DNA from: Favolaschia claudopus
Taxonomy: Eukaryota; Basidiomycota; Agaricomycetes; Agaricales; Mycenaceae
Length of the DNA: 64,000 bases
Assembly: GCA_037176885.1 (NCBI GenBank)
Contig: JAWWNJ010000131.1
Span: 310,001-374,000 of the forward strand
Reading direction: 5' to 3'
Below are positions 53,913 to 64,000 of this stretch, piece by piece (position 1 is the first letter of the stretch; each line of letters starts with the position of its first letter). The translations under genes and the position numbers were made by a program. A model generated the notes under the pieces. It made no database searches. It had not been told where the DNA came from and saw nothing but the letters and a program-made list of their open reading frames with translations.

Positions 53913-55806
53913 CTATGCACACTGACGGCGAAACACAGGAAGAACACGACTTCGAGCACTCATCTAAACCTCGACGAACCTCCAAAAGTGCCGCGTTAGT
54001 CCAGTCTTCATTGAACCAGTTGATCGAGTAAATATTAATTCCCCTGCAGCTTTGACAGTAGTAGCACTTTCTTCCCAAATTCCCGCCAATTCACTATCTG
54101 CGGGGGAACATTCAATAACTATACCAAACCCGCACCTCGGGCGGCCCATAATGATTCCAGTGAAACCTCTTTATTCATAACTTCCTGACCATGAATCTAC
54201 GTGGGCTTGACAGACTTCCGCCGTATTCCATTCGGTGATCTATATTTGCACCGTGAGATCCAGGATAACGGGTCCTCCCGTCTTGTGCTTCCTCAACAAC
54301 CACGAAATATGGTGCGAAGGCTCTATTCCGCTAAAGTATCCGGTGGCGAGTCAAAGTTCACTGTCGCTATCTATCAAGGCGATTCAGCGGAGGAGGTGCG
54401 TCGAAATTCAATGTTTCAGTCATCGAGTAATCATCTAGTACCTATCTGAAGGAATGGAGAAGCGATGTCTCGCAATACATGACTGTTCGGTGCGTTTGAT
54501 AATTTTCTCTGAGCGCCATTATTAATGGACCCTCATTGGGAACAGCCATCCTAACATTCTTCAAATCTATGGAACGGCACGGTCGAAACATTTATGGGCT
54601 ACCGTATTCCACGACGGTAGGTCTCTCGACATCACACATAAAACTTGTCGCCTGTGTTCAACTTTTTTTCCTGAGCAGATCTAATTCCATATCGCGATTT
54701 CCTCAGCCCTTATCAACACTCTCCGGTATTGACTGTTTATATACGAGGTTACCTTGTAAGTCGTCGTGTTATTTCTTCGCCTCTCATGCACGTTGCATCA
54801 TCGCCGAGAACACCGAGTTTCTTGTAAGTAATTCAACTGAAATTTGTATTCGCTGTTAAAGCTGAGTTTCGTTAGGCAGCTAAAATATATCTCAACAAAA
54901 CTTTCAACCGCTACTTTGTGCGTCGCTATCTAACATCCCTCTATATTTTGTGGATGACCCATTATCTAATAAGCAGACATGTTTCGATTTCAGCTGGCTC
55001 GTCAATCGATCCACGGGACATCTCTGCACCGATCTCTCCAGCAGTAATTCCTGGAACATCGGCATTGATCTGGACTCCGTATCGTTCCTTCCCGAAATTT
55101 CGGTGCTCGATCTCCCGAAATACGAGAAAAACATCATGGATGCGATGAAATTGAACGAATATTACGACATCTGCTACTTGCTCCTCGGAACGTTTCGCAC
55201 TGGGAATATTTCCATACTCAAAGCTGTGAACCTCGGCTCAATTATTTCTGTTTCGAAGAGCCAACGCCTCGATGAACTTGTAGAAATTGCTTCCTTCGAA
55301 CCGGACTGGGAATATGATTTCAATGCAGGGGGTTGGTGTGTCGGAATCGGAGAACCTGTGGGATGCATAACGGGAAGCGGTTGGACATGGTATGAACTCC
55401 AACATCCTTTCAGGTATTTAAACGTTTCTGACCTCCCTCCGTGTCCAAGTGTCTCGTCCACCGAGGCCGATGGTGCCTTCATCTCCTTAGAGTTCGCCAT
55501 TTCACGACAGTATGCAGCAGCTTGGTTCAGCAAAGCAAACCACATTTTCAACCAACAGAACATCTCATCCAACTTTGATGATTATGGTTCGATTTCCTCT
55601 GATCATCCTAGATATAGTTGCTTCACCTCCATTCAGCGCTCATATACCATGTTCTCTTCGAGGTGACAATCTCTGCCTCTGAATCTGAGACGTCTCCCGG
55701 GTTTCTCTTCCTTTGCCCGCCAGAGGCTTTACGGAATGGGACATCGTCATTCGGGTGGCCGGTAGTCTGTATTTTGCCACGGGGGTGGTGCACGGAGGTG
55801 GGATAA
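53913..55806 (+). CDS. Kinase-fold-like mushroom protein family member
   Basis: A short N-terminal exon candidate from ATG 53913 leads to FTICGGTFNNYTK, then DFRRIPFGDLYLHREI across an intron (54152-54209). The body reads VRRLYSAKVSGGESKFTVAIY, a G-rich-loop-like strand and lysine-region strand, then RHPNILQIYG, as in the kinase N-lobe. STGHLCTDLSSSN lies where a catalytic loop would be but lacks HRD. The last exon, after an intron ending at 55649, carries ALIYHVLFEVTISASESE and PGFLFLCPPEALRNG. This order is shared by a large, poorly characterised family in Agaricomycetes, many members of which carry the same Gly-rich motif as the two flanking paralogues. Pseudokinase activity is inferred from the missing catalytic residues. 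The 5' exons are uncertain. Confidence 0.65.
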
Positions 55807-56401
55807 TGCCGTAATGTACGGATTGGGAAATACTTCCCACACGCTATTCGCCTTATACCACAATGGTGCTCGTGTTCTAGCGCTTCAGTTTTGAGGTAGG
55901 TGCTCAGATTAACATTGCTGAACAGATTTCTGAAGTTGAATTAAGTTATTTCACTCGCAGCAACAGGAATTGACGATTCCGCTGGTGGCCGGCGGCCAAC
56001 TCACCAAATTCCATCTCCCTCAATTTTGGCCCGTTTCTTTTCATTCAAGTGGGTAATATTATCAGATTGAGTCGTTGAAGGGACTCCACAGGGCAAACCA
56101 ACAAAGAACACGTAGCAGAATGCAAAACGACGCGACTGATTCAAATTGATTCAAATCATTACGGCATTACGCTCACCTCCAATCGCTACAATACACCGCA
56201 GGTACGAGGACCTATGTATTGTAGCGTCTGTTTACAAGAGACTAGGTTCGATCCAGACAGTGCGGAGGGGACTCAACACCTTGACTTGCAGGTATCTCAT
56301 CCGATCCATCGACGGGAGGAAGAAACTTCTCTTCGGCACGGTGTGTTCACATTCAATCGTCCCCCGTTCAATGAAGTTTACTCGAAAAATGTAGGCCAAT
56401 A
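55807..56401. other. Degraded sequence, no intact gene
   Basis: Fragments of frame only. A piece at about 56188-56260 (CAGGTACGAGGACC, TGTAGCGTCTG, ACAAGAGACTA) recurs in diverged form at about 57895-57935, so both probably derive from one lost gene or repeat. Confidence 0.45.
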
Positions 56402-57152
56402 TGGCGGTCAGTTTGTAGTTTTAATCAAATTCGTATAAAGTGTGATTTTGCAGTAGAAAATGTAGACACACACAAGAAAACTTACCTTGCTATCTGTTTG
56501 CTGGAGTGTGTAAAGTTCTTGACGGCGAAGTGTAAAAACTTTTTGTGCTTGAGTGTAAAAAGTTTGTGTCGGTCCGAGCTCCAGTGGCTGTGCACTTTGA
56601 TGATGCATTGATCTCCAACTCGGCATGTGGACTTGAACAGAGCTTTGTTCAACCGAGTTCACCGGCGCCTTTGAGATAGGCCTGTTAGCTCATAGAGGGA
56701 GTAGGTACTGCCGCTCAGGCTGGGTTCTGAGCTGCAGGAGGGCACAACAACAACCCAAGGGTGTTGATTTAAATCCCTTCCTCCAGTGCATCGTCACAAT
56801 CTTAGGCTGAGTGCCACCCCGTTAGCAAGAACAAGCAAATTTAAAACGGCTTTATATATCTCTGTGTACCTGCCCCATTTGACTGAGAAACACTACCTAG
56901 TCCCCCATTGAATGCAATAGATTGAATATTTCAACATCTCGGCCATCACCTCGCATCAGATACGCAGCCACCGGACTTCGGACCGACACAAACATTTTAT
57001 ACTGGCACATAAAAACTTTCTATTCTACACGAGAGAAAGTTTTTACACTCGGAAACAAAATTTCAGTTTTGAAGTTTTTGCACTTTTTCTTCTACTTTGA
57101 CTCAAAATGGACTTTTTATACAGATTTGATTAAAACGACAGATTGACCGCCA
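56402..57152. mobile_element. 751-bp foldback element with long inverted ends
   Basis: Ends TGGCGGTCA / TGACCGCCA are followed inward by imperfect inverted arms of roughly 180 bp (TTTTAATCAAAT, GTATAAA, GTTTTTACAC, GGTCCGA...). TAGGCCAA lies on both sides (56392-56399 and 57153-57160). If the duplication is TAGGCCAANA it is 10 bp with one mismatch; alternatively TA is the true target. It has no coding capacity. Confidence 0.75.
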
Positions 57153-58000
57153 TAGGCCAAGAGCGAGATAGCGATCCAAAGCGAAATGTGAAGCCAGACA
57201 ACTCAGTTATCGTTCCATGCCAACTCAAAGATGAAGAGCAATTCCAAGATTTCCGCAACATCAATTGTGGGTAGCGAATCCGATTGTTCTATGCCAAAAA
57301 AGTTTTAACAATGATCTAGGTCCCACTGATTCGAGTGATCTTGAACTCGTAGATCAAACTGTTTTTGGACTACCGCTTTCAGGGTCCATGAAGTTCTTCG
57401 CTGGCGTACGGCTGGTGTTGATTGCACTTTCGTTTTGGCTTCAATTTTCTGATGTGGCTTGAAAAAATCTATACATGCTCTGGCCTCGAATGGGAACTGC
57501 CGTCTCCGAGTCGCCGTTCAACGGCTTCGTACATACCAAGGGGTATGCACTCTTAAAATTTTCGACACGACGTCGGAAAAGTGAATTAAGACCTTCCCGA
57601 CCCACCCTATCTACGTAATGCTTATGTAAACGTGGGTTGGCATTGCTGAACGGGTATCAGCCAGTGGTTTCAGACTAAAGAACGGAGGGAGCATGTATAT
57701 TCAGTTTTCGGCGGCGGGTATAAGAACCGGCCATGAGGGGACCATAAAGCATCTTGTCCCGATGTCAGAGCAGCACGCTGGACCAGGGCTGTAACGGTAG
57801 CCAGAGGCATTGCCGTGCGAGAGACAGCAAACCACGAATATTGGGATTTCTCAGATTCGCAAATTCTTTTATCCCCTAGAACTAGAACATACAGCAGGTA
57901 CCAGGACCATTGTAGTGTCTACAAGAGACTATGTACTAGCAAGTAGTCTGAAAAATTGCAACGGATGCTGTGCACGGCGTCGTGTTAACGAGGGCACTTA
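57153..58000. other. Intergenic with a promoter-like segment
   Basis: No intact gene. It holds the TATAAGAACCGG segment at about 57719 and a piece similar to 56.2 kb near 57.9 kb. Confidence 0.45.
57711..57740 (+). promoter_or_regulatory. TATA segment shared with 60.6 kb
   Basis: GTATAAGAACCGGCCATGAGG here matches TTATAAGAACCGG-CGG-CCATGAGG at about 60605-60632 except for a 3-bp insertion. TATAAG looks like a core promoter. The transcript it served here is not evident. Confidence 0.35.
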
Positions 58001-58097
58001 GGCTCGTGACCAGCCTGCATACAAATTGCATTTTTTTAGGTGGACAGAAATGCACAGTATGCAAAGATGCAAATAGTATGCAGGTTGGTCACGAGCC
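58001..58097. mobile_element. 97-bp foldback element with TA flanks
   Basis: GGCTCGTGACCAGCCTGCAT at the left end is mirrored at the right end with one mismatch (about 23 bp), and TA flanks both sides (57999-58000, 58098-58099). The centre is only about 50 bp. This is a very small MITE, downstream of the minus-strand gene at 58199. Confidence 0.8.
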
Positions 58098-58198
58098 TAG
58101 AGGGCAGCGAGCTCAGTACATAGTATTTTTCGCTAGGAAGCATTCAGACGAAGTTCAACTGCTTGTATCATTTACACACCAGGAAGTAAGATTTATTA

Positions 58199-60512
58199 CT
58201 ATATAGGATTACTTTTAGTGCTCGAGGTCGGAATGGGGCATACATGACTTTGGCAATGAACTACGTCGTAGGTTTCGCGCGAATCGCAGTTCAAGTTGGC
58301 GCAGAATTTCAACAGAGCTGCCTTCAAAACATTCAAACGATCCGGGTTGATCCCCGGCATTGTGTTAAAATATGTTATCGGAGACTCGAGCAGGCCACCG
58401 ACGGTCCTATAGCCACGTTCTTTCAGCAGCTGGAGAAGATGATCGTCGTTGAGCTCAAAGTTCTCGATCAATGTCGTCGGTATCTTGCATCGCATATCCT
58501 CGTTGATAGACACGAGTCGGGCAAGAGTCCCAACTTCAAGAGCATCTTCCCCTTTCCCGCCCAAGACACCTACCGTCATCATCCGTTTAGCGCCACTCCA
58601 TGTTAAGGATCTAGGACTTACCCTTGATGACGACGAAATAATCTAGAAGCGAGCCAGGGAAAAAATGGCGACCTCCTTGAATAGCTGGAACAACAACGTC
58701 GGCCCGTACCGGAATACCATTGAGTCTACCTGAACATGATTTTCAGCAATTTCTGCGAAACGATTTCGTCTAAATACCCTCATTTATGGCAGCTCTGACA
58801 AAGGCGGCCCGGGCAATGCACGCTTCCGGATGCGAAATATGAAACATCTTCTTCAACGCCCACTTGATTTCAGCAATTGGTCCGATTGGGAAACCCCATT
58901 GCAGCAGTTTTGAGTCTTCAATCTCGAAGAGGGAGCAAACGAGTTCGAATCCCTCGTCTTCCAGGAGTTTGCGTATGTCGTCCCCGAGGTCATACGTCTT
59001 GCAAAACCTGGCGGGATTCATTGTTCCCCCGGCCACTGATGCGGAGTCTATCTCGATCCACACAGGTTTTGGTGACAGCTTCGGAGCAATTTGTTCGCCA
59101 CTATCAACGCCTTTACCAACTGCCACAAGATTCAATTCAGAATAGTTTGGACCTAATTCAAACGGCTTACTCTGGTCGCCATTATAATCACCCGACAGAG
59201 CTGGAGGTAATAGCAACAAGTGTACAAACTTCATAAAAGTAAGATTGTGCTGTGAGGTTGTTTGTATCTGAGCCGTTCTCGAGATGTCGGGTACTCTTGT
59301 AGTGGTTTTCGACGTGTTGGATATCAGCGGGTTTGAATTCCGCGTAAGAGGTTGATGTAGCTTGGTGTCGATAGCTGTCTTCAGCGATTCCTTTGGCAGG
59401 GTAGGACTTCCATGTGCCTCAGTCTGCAGAGAGGATAATAAAGCAGCCTGAGAGGATGAAAACCTTCGCTGACAATGATTGCTGAGAAGTCATGAACAGA
59501 AGTTCTTCGGGATATTCTGGAATCTGAAATAAGACTCACCAATCCATTGAGGTTTGGAGATTACAACCTGGCAACACAGGGACCTCGGCCTTGCAATATG
59601 GACAGCTCATTTCCTTGGTGGACTCGCGATACAGGATCGCCGCCATGAAGATTTCAGCGCCCGCGGAAACCAGGGGACTACCAAGACGGTAAACTGAGCA
59701 ATCACGATCCTGTATCCGATAGCGATGGGATATGATCATGGTCGTTAATTCTTCGTTTCCATCGAAAATCTCCTGTAGTGCCTTAACAAAGACCTAGACG
59801 TCGGCAATGAGTACTATATAATTGTCTCATAAATATGTTTGCTTACTGTAGGATTTCTCCAAACATTCAACGACATCGGTCTACGCTCTCCTGTGACATC
59901 GACGAGGGCGATGATAGCACAGGGAAAAAGAATGCGAGGAACAACAAGTAAAGGGATGCCAAGGGCGGAACCCAGCCCAAGGCGGTTTGTCCAATGGTAG
60001 GAGCTAGGCCACCAGAAAGCCACCCAATCCAGAACGTAATGAATAGCACCTTGTTCTTGTCACTATCTGTGAACTCCGCAAATCGATGCATGAGTGGTAT
60101 AACCCATCTTTCTATCGGAATGGGCCCGGTGGTAATGAGGCCAATAATATACTGGGGGTTATGTTGATACGATACGCCTATCGCATGATTGGTTAGTTCG
60201 TACACAAGTGAGGCTTTAATTATTATTATTTCCAAACAGGAACTCACTTCCTGTATTATTGACCATTTCATTGGCCGAAAAATTGACTTGCGGTCCTTCT
60301 CCCGTACCCCCTAGACCGCCCTGATGCACAGCGTCACCACCAGGCCCCCCAATTCCTCCTAGGCAAAGGTTAGCGCGGAAAGAAAGCAGCTTTATTGTAC
60401 CTGAACCTTTGATCACTATGGTGGGGTTGCGTAGCTTCTCCCAATCTGCTAGGGCCCCGGCGAACCAGGTCATCCACTTCCAGAAGCATCTTCCAGGGCG
60501 CCGGTGAAACAT
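58199..60512 (-). CDS. Gly-rich/ubiquitin-like protein ending in SAM-like segments
   Basis: ATG at 60512. VIKG joins across an intron to GGIGGPGGDAVHQGGLGGTG, the Gly-rich motif, then EGPQVNFSANE. Further exons give YIIGLITTGPIPIERWV, then the ubiquitin-like region (AIIALVDVTGERRPMSLNVW, CSVYRLGSPLVSAGAEIFMA) with a CPYC pair, and a linker ending FMKFVHLLLLPP. All of this parallels the gene at 48822-50999. After that point it diverges: instead of TPRs it has two helical segments of SAM-like pattern (LLEDEGFELVCSLFEIEDSK, then GFPIGPIAEIKWALKKM; and LLKERGYRTVGGLLESPITY, then INPDRLNVLKAALLKF). These suggest protein or nucleic-acid binding. Stop at 58199. Exon joints in the last 500 bp fit in phase. 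Confidence 0.75.
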
Positions 60513-61399
60513 TGGGAATGTAGGACAGGGGATCTAGGAGTGCGTTCTCGTCTAGTCTGAGTCGCAGAGAGCAAAAGGTGTGAGACGCTCACAGCCTACA
60601 GGCGAGTACTTATAAGAACCGGCGGCCATGAGGCGATCGCATGGTCGGTTCCTAGAATAAGCATAGAAAGCATCACCGCAAATGCGTCGCTTGACCTGAC
60701 CAAGGGTATCTTGCAGCCTGAGGCCCTGAGTTGCTTGTTAGTCGCTTAGGAAAGCAGAAAGAGCGAAATCAACAATGACAACATGGATAAACAACCAACT
60801 TGCTGACAAAGCTCTGCTTACGACTGTCGACCACGATCTCTTCTCCAAGACTCCGGCTCTTCTCACCGAATTGTCTGCAATTTTGAATTTTCGTGCTTTA
60901 CTAGTACTCAAGCTTGACTACACCTGCGCCTCCGTTCGCGATTATCGATATGACGCTCGTTTCCTCCGCAGCTTCTCGAGGCTCAATTGCGCATGCATCA
61001 GCAAACAGGTATTTGCCGGGTAGCTCCAGGCCAAGGCTAAGCGGCATTGGTAGCTCTGGTAGCGGCTGGGATGGGTTCGAGGAGGAAGAATCTAGTATGT
61101 CTTCCCTTTTTGTTAATCCTGTCCTTCATCTTCGATGCATTTACCTTATATTTGCCTTATCTCTCCTCCTTCCTCGACTGACGCTTGGGACCCAGACAAC
61201 GGAGCCGCTTTTTCTTATCGTTTTCCTTCTTTGAAATGTTCTCGCGATGGAACAGACGCCATGCAGGCACCACCACGTCCATCAACGGGCCTCTCCTGCT
61301 CTCCCTGTACGCTTGCTGCGCAACCAAAGATGAAGGAGCCCAGCCACCCGTCCCACCCTCGTCAAGTTGATGCTTCAAGACACCAGCCTGGCGGTCTCC
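60513..61399. other. Head-to-head spacer and start of repeat locus E
   Basis: 5' flank of the SAM-like gene. It includes the TATAAGAACCGG segment at about 60605. A frame from ATG 60775 (MTTWINNQLADKALLTTVDH) with a GT donor near 61007 could be a first exon of something, but I cannot extend it with confidence. Confidence 0.4.
60603..60632 (+). promoter_or_regulatory. TATA segment shared with 57.7 kb
   Basis: TTATAAGAACCGG followed by CCATGAGG, about 170 bp upstream of ATG 60775. It is the counterpart of the segment at 57711-57740. Confidence 0.35.
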
Positions 61400-63560
61400 C
61401 CGCTTCCCGTGAAGTAGAAACGTGACGCCGCCGATTCGTCGATCGACCAAGTACTTACATAGGTGAGCACTCGTCGTTATAAGTATAGTCAATCAGTGCT
61501 GACTCACACAAACCTATAGGCTATAGCGGTCTCTCGCGACCTCCCTTGTTTCCTCTATCTACCTATAGTACTTCCATCTCAATCCCTCCTTCCGCCTCCG
61601 TCTTTCTCCACAAGAGAAGCAGCCCCTGCTCGACACGCCTCGACTCGACTCGCCCTCTCTCTTTCGCGAGTTTTCATCATGAAGGAGAAATCACTCCCCC
61701 CTTCGAGCCCGAAGTTGTCACGTATTGCTGCGGCGAAGAGATGGCGGGATATTATGGACGTTCGGGGTACGTCGGGTCGGGGCGGACGACGCACATCCTA
61801 GACGTGCCCTACACATGCAGGTGGGCCTGCGGGAGGGATCGTTGGAAGAGAGGATGAAACGATTCGTTTGTTTCGTCGATATCTTTGATGACTCGAAGGC
61901 GATGAGGTGGGCATTATCCTCGGAAGAAAGATTGACGCGCTGACAAGCGCCTTGCAGCCGACTACCTCCTCTAGCGCCAGCAGGACCGTCTTCTTCGTCG
62001 CGTTGGCTGCTCGGGTCGAGCCTGCTTCCATGTCTTTTCAAACGCCTCACGATCCTCGCCCCTTGCGAGCGGGGACGACAGCGTATACCTTCGCCGTCGA
62101 TATGCCTTCTGGTGGACCTCCGGTGTCCGTAGGTGGTCGGCGCGCGAGGTTTTGGTCAGACGATCTCGGCTGTGGAACGGGGCCGCAGGAGCGTGAACGT
62201 GCAGAAGAAGAAGAGCGGAAGGATGCAGATGAGGAGGCGGAGGAGCTGAAGTAGGGATTGACGGGCGGCGCCGAGGACAAATAAAAAAGAAAGAATAAGT
62301 AAAAGGTATGTGCATACATCCCCCAGACTCGGTGGGGCGGATGCTAGACTGACGTGTTGGGTATTTCTAGGCAGCGCACCGGCAGTCAAGCCAGTCGGTC
62401 AATACGAGTCTGCCTGACGCTCCCACATTGGCGTTTAACTCCCGCAAAAATCGAGATTCAATCTTATCCCGCCCCCACCTAACCCTTCGTCGTCTCGCCC
62501 TTAACCGCAGCGGTATCCCTCCTCATTGCAGTGTATCCGCCCCACTGTCTGTCCACGCCACGTCCTGGAGCGACGCGTTTAGTGTTTCCGTCTTCTGGGG
62601 CTTTCGTTTCGCTTTGGGTTTTCGTTTTCCTGAGAACAAGTGTGGGGCCGACCGTCGGGGAAGTGTGGTGGAGGAGGGAGCGGGGACCTTAGTGTGAAGG
62701 CGGAAAGGTCGAAGAGTGGGTGTGGTGCTGCTGCTTCGGCACGCCCGTGCAGTGAGGAAGATGGTCGAGAATGGGGAGCTCCGGGTCGGGGAGAAGACAG
62801 TGTCGGGGAAAATGAGCTCATCGCCCCGAATGTCGAGCTGCTCAAGAAAGGATTAGATTCCCCAAGAAAGACACTGCGGGAAACGAGGGGTACGTACTGG
62901 CAACTGCCTCGAGAGAATGGGTGCTGATGACTTCACATGTTCCCTCCGCAGACACCCGTACGGTGCTGTCTTCTCTCTCGAGCGACGCTGTTTGACGTCG
63001 GCGCGGGGTCTTACTTGGCGCTGTCGTACCGGGTTTTTGACAACGAGGAGGCTCGTCATGCATCGGCAACTCGAAATGGCGATGGGTGTGACTCGTCGTT
63101 TGAGGGATGGTAGTGCTGGCATTAACGAAGATGAAGAGCGTTCGCACCGTCTCCATCTCCATGTCGCCCCAAAGTGTGCAGGACTATGAGAACTTTTCTA
63201 ACCCGTACACGCAGCGCGTGCCTTACACTTTTCAAGACTGCTCTCTGCTTTGTCTGGCTTCATGCCCCACTGTCTTCTCCATTCATTCTCTCTGTTCCAT
63301 CGTCAAGAGTCAAGAGCGCAAACATCTTCGCTGCCACTTCGTCCTCGAAACCTGGTCAATATATCGTGATTGTGACCGAATGCGCGCCAGAAAGAGTGAA
63401 ATGATACGCTGCGCGCTGGGGAAGCGTGGTTCTGGTCGGGCGGTGTGCCGGAGAGGTGGAAACGAGGCTCGAAAGCGGGGGCGTTCGTGCGTACGAAGGA
63501 GGTTGGGAAAAGGGTGTGGGGTGGGTGCTGACGTTGTAGGCCTGATAATGATAAAATGGC
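61400..63560 (+). repeat. Dispersed repeat family, locus E (about 2.2 kb)
   Basis: Colinear with locus A: GACGCCGCCGAT (61431), CTATAGCGGTCTCTC (61521), GATCGTTGGAAGAGAGGATG (about 61838), TCAATCTTATCCCGCC (62458), GTACGTACTGGCAACTGCCT (62891, identical to locus A at 43970), ACGGTGCTGTCTTCTCTCTC (62951) and GGTGGAAACGAGGCTCGA (63455). The conserved GTACGTA...GCAG spacing again resembles an intron. No frame is conserved across the three loci. Confidence 0.65.
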
Positions 63561-64000
63561 AATTCTTCAGGGCTTCTCTCAAGTCAACCGCTCATGCTCA
63601 TCGTCTTTTTTCAAGAAATTTGGAGAATATTCGTTGACGTCCGCCAACTACGTAGCAAGTTGGGCCAAGAGTTTATTGCGCTAAAAACATACAAATATGA
63701 GTGGTGGCGGTGGCGATGCCTTCAATTCCAATTGCCAATTGACATGCAAGATTATCAAAATCATCAAGAGAGGCAGTAATGTCCTTCATATGATGTCAAC
63801 CTACACAGCAAGTCAGTTTTATGCACGTTACGACTCACGAGCTGAAAGAGTCGGGCACTCTGCCCGTTCATAATATCCGACTTAATCAAGCTTCAAGCTT
63901 CAATTCCCAATCGGAACCCAAACGCGTCAATCCGTCAAATATTCGTCTACCTCTGAGTAGGTCGACTCGTCGCATGCCCACCCAGAACTCCCGCGATGGA
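63561..64000. other. Right edge, no gene seen
   Basis: AT-rich sequence after the end of repeat locus E. Only short frames. A gene continuing beyond the window cannot be judged. Confidence 0.45.

Noticed and set aside
56640..56830. Possible tRNA or SINE in the centre of the 751-bp element (GTTAGCTCATAGAGGG...)
   Set aside because: It resembles an A box and a weak B box, but I could not close an acceptor or T stem.

Overview
The window is nuclear DNA of a filamentous basidiomycete, most likely a mushroom-forming Agaricomycete. The genes are split by many 45-70 nt GT-AG introns. Several protein families are typical of mushrooms: a multi-exon P450, F-box proteins, a Gly-rich sensor-like family (GG.GG.GG..GG.GG.GEGP) and a kinase-fold-like family with the motif RHPNILQIYG. 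Exon models were built by hand, using splice signals, reading phase and protein similarity. Totals that close in frame are given as exact lengths. The remaining models are approximate.

Left part (1-16 kb), mostly intact metabolic genes: a nucleoside-hydrolase-like protein, a large membrane protein, a D-2-hydroxyacid dehydrogenase (359 aa), an ACMSD-type amidohydrolase (321 aa), a geranylgeranyl diphosphate synthase (332 aa), a membrane-anchored TSN-repeat protein (501 aa) and a cytochrome P450 of about 17 exons. A flavin monooxygenase (592 aa) lies apart at 38-40.6 kb. GGPP synthase next to a P450 suggests terpenoid chemistry, but no terpene cyclase is visible.

Middle part (16-41 kb): two inverted paralogues of an unknown family. 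One is split by a 1.02-kb insertion with an 11-bp target duplication, and the other has an in-frame stop. Nearby are a seven-helix receptor-like gene (427 aa) and a regulator carrying two C2H2 fingers and a Zn2Cys6 cluster. Two inverted arrays hold nine tRNA-like units (four at 18.7-19.6 kb, five at 30.0-31.2 kb), plus a decayed copy of the receptor's 5' end. The tRNA-like units have conserved and compensating stems, a B box, downstream oligo-T runs and hypervariable anticodon loops. They are the least explained structure here. Further right are a tandem pair of cullin N-terminal-domain genes without the catalytic cullin half, an F-box protein and an intron-containing tRNA-Gly.

Right part (41-64 kb), repeat-rich and duplicated: three loci of one dispersed repeat family, an F-box/LRR gene broken by a frameshift and a 509-bp MITE, and several foldback elements. 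Two paralogous genes (48.8-51 kb and 58.2-60.5 kb) share a Gly-rich plus ubiquitin-like N-terminal half but end in different modules, six kinesin-light-chain TPRs versus SAM-like segments. A kinase-like gene lies between them. The layout looks like a rapidly evolving recognition and ubiquitin-related neighbourhood with segmental duplication and MITE activity.
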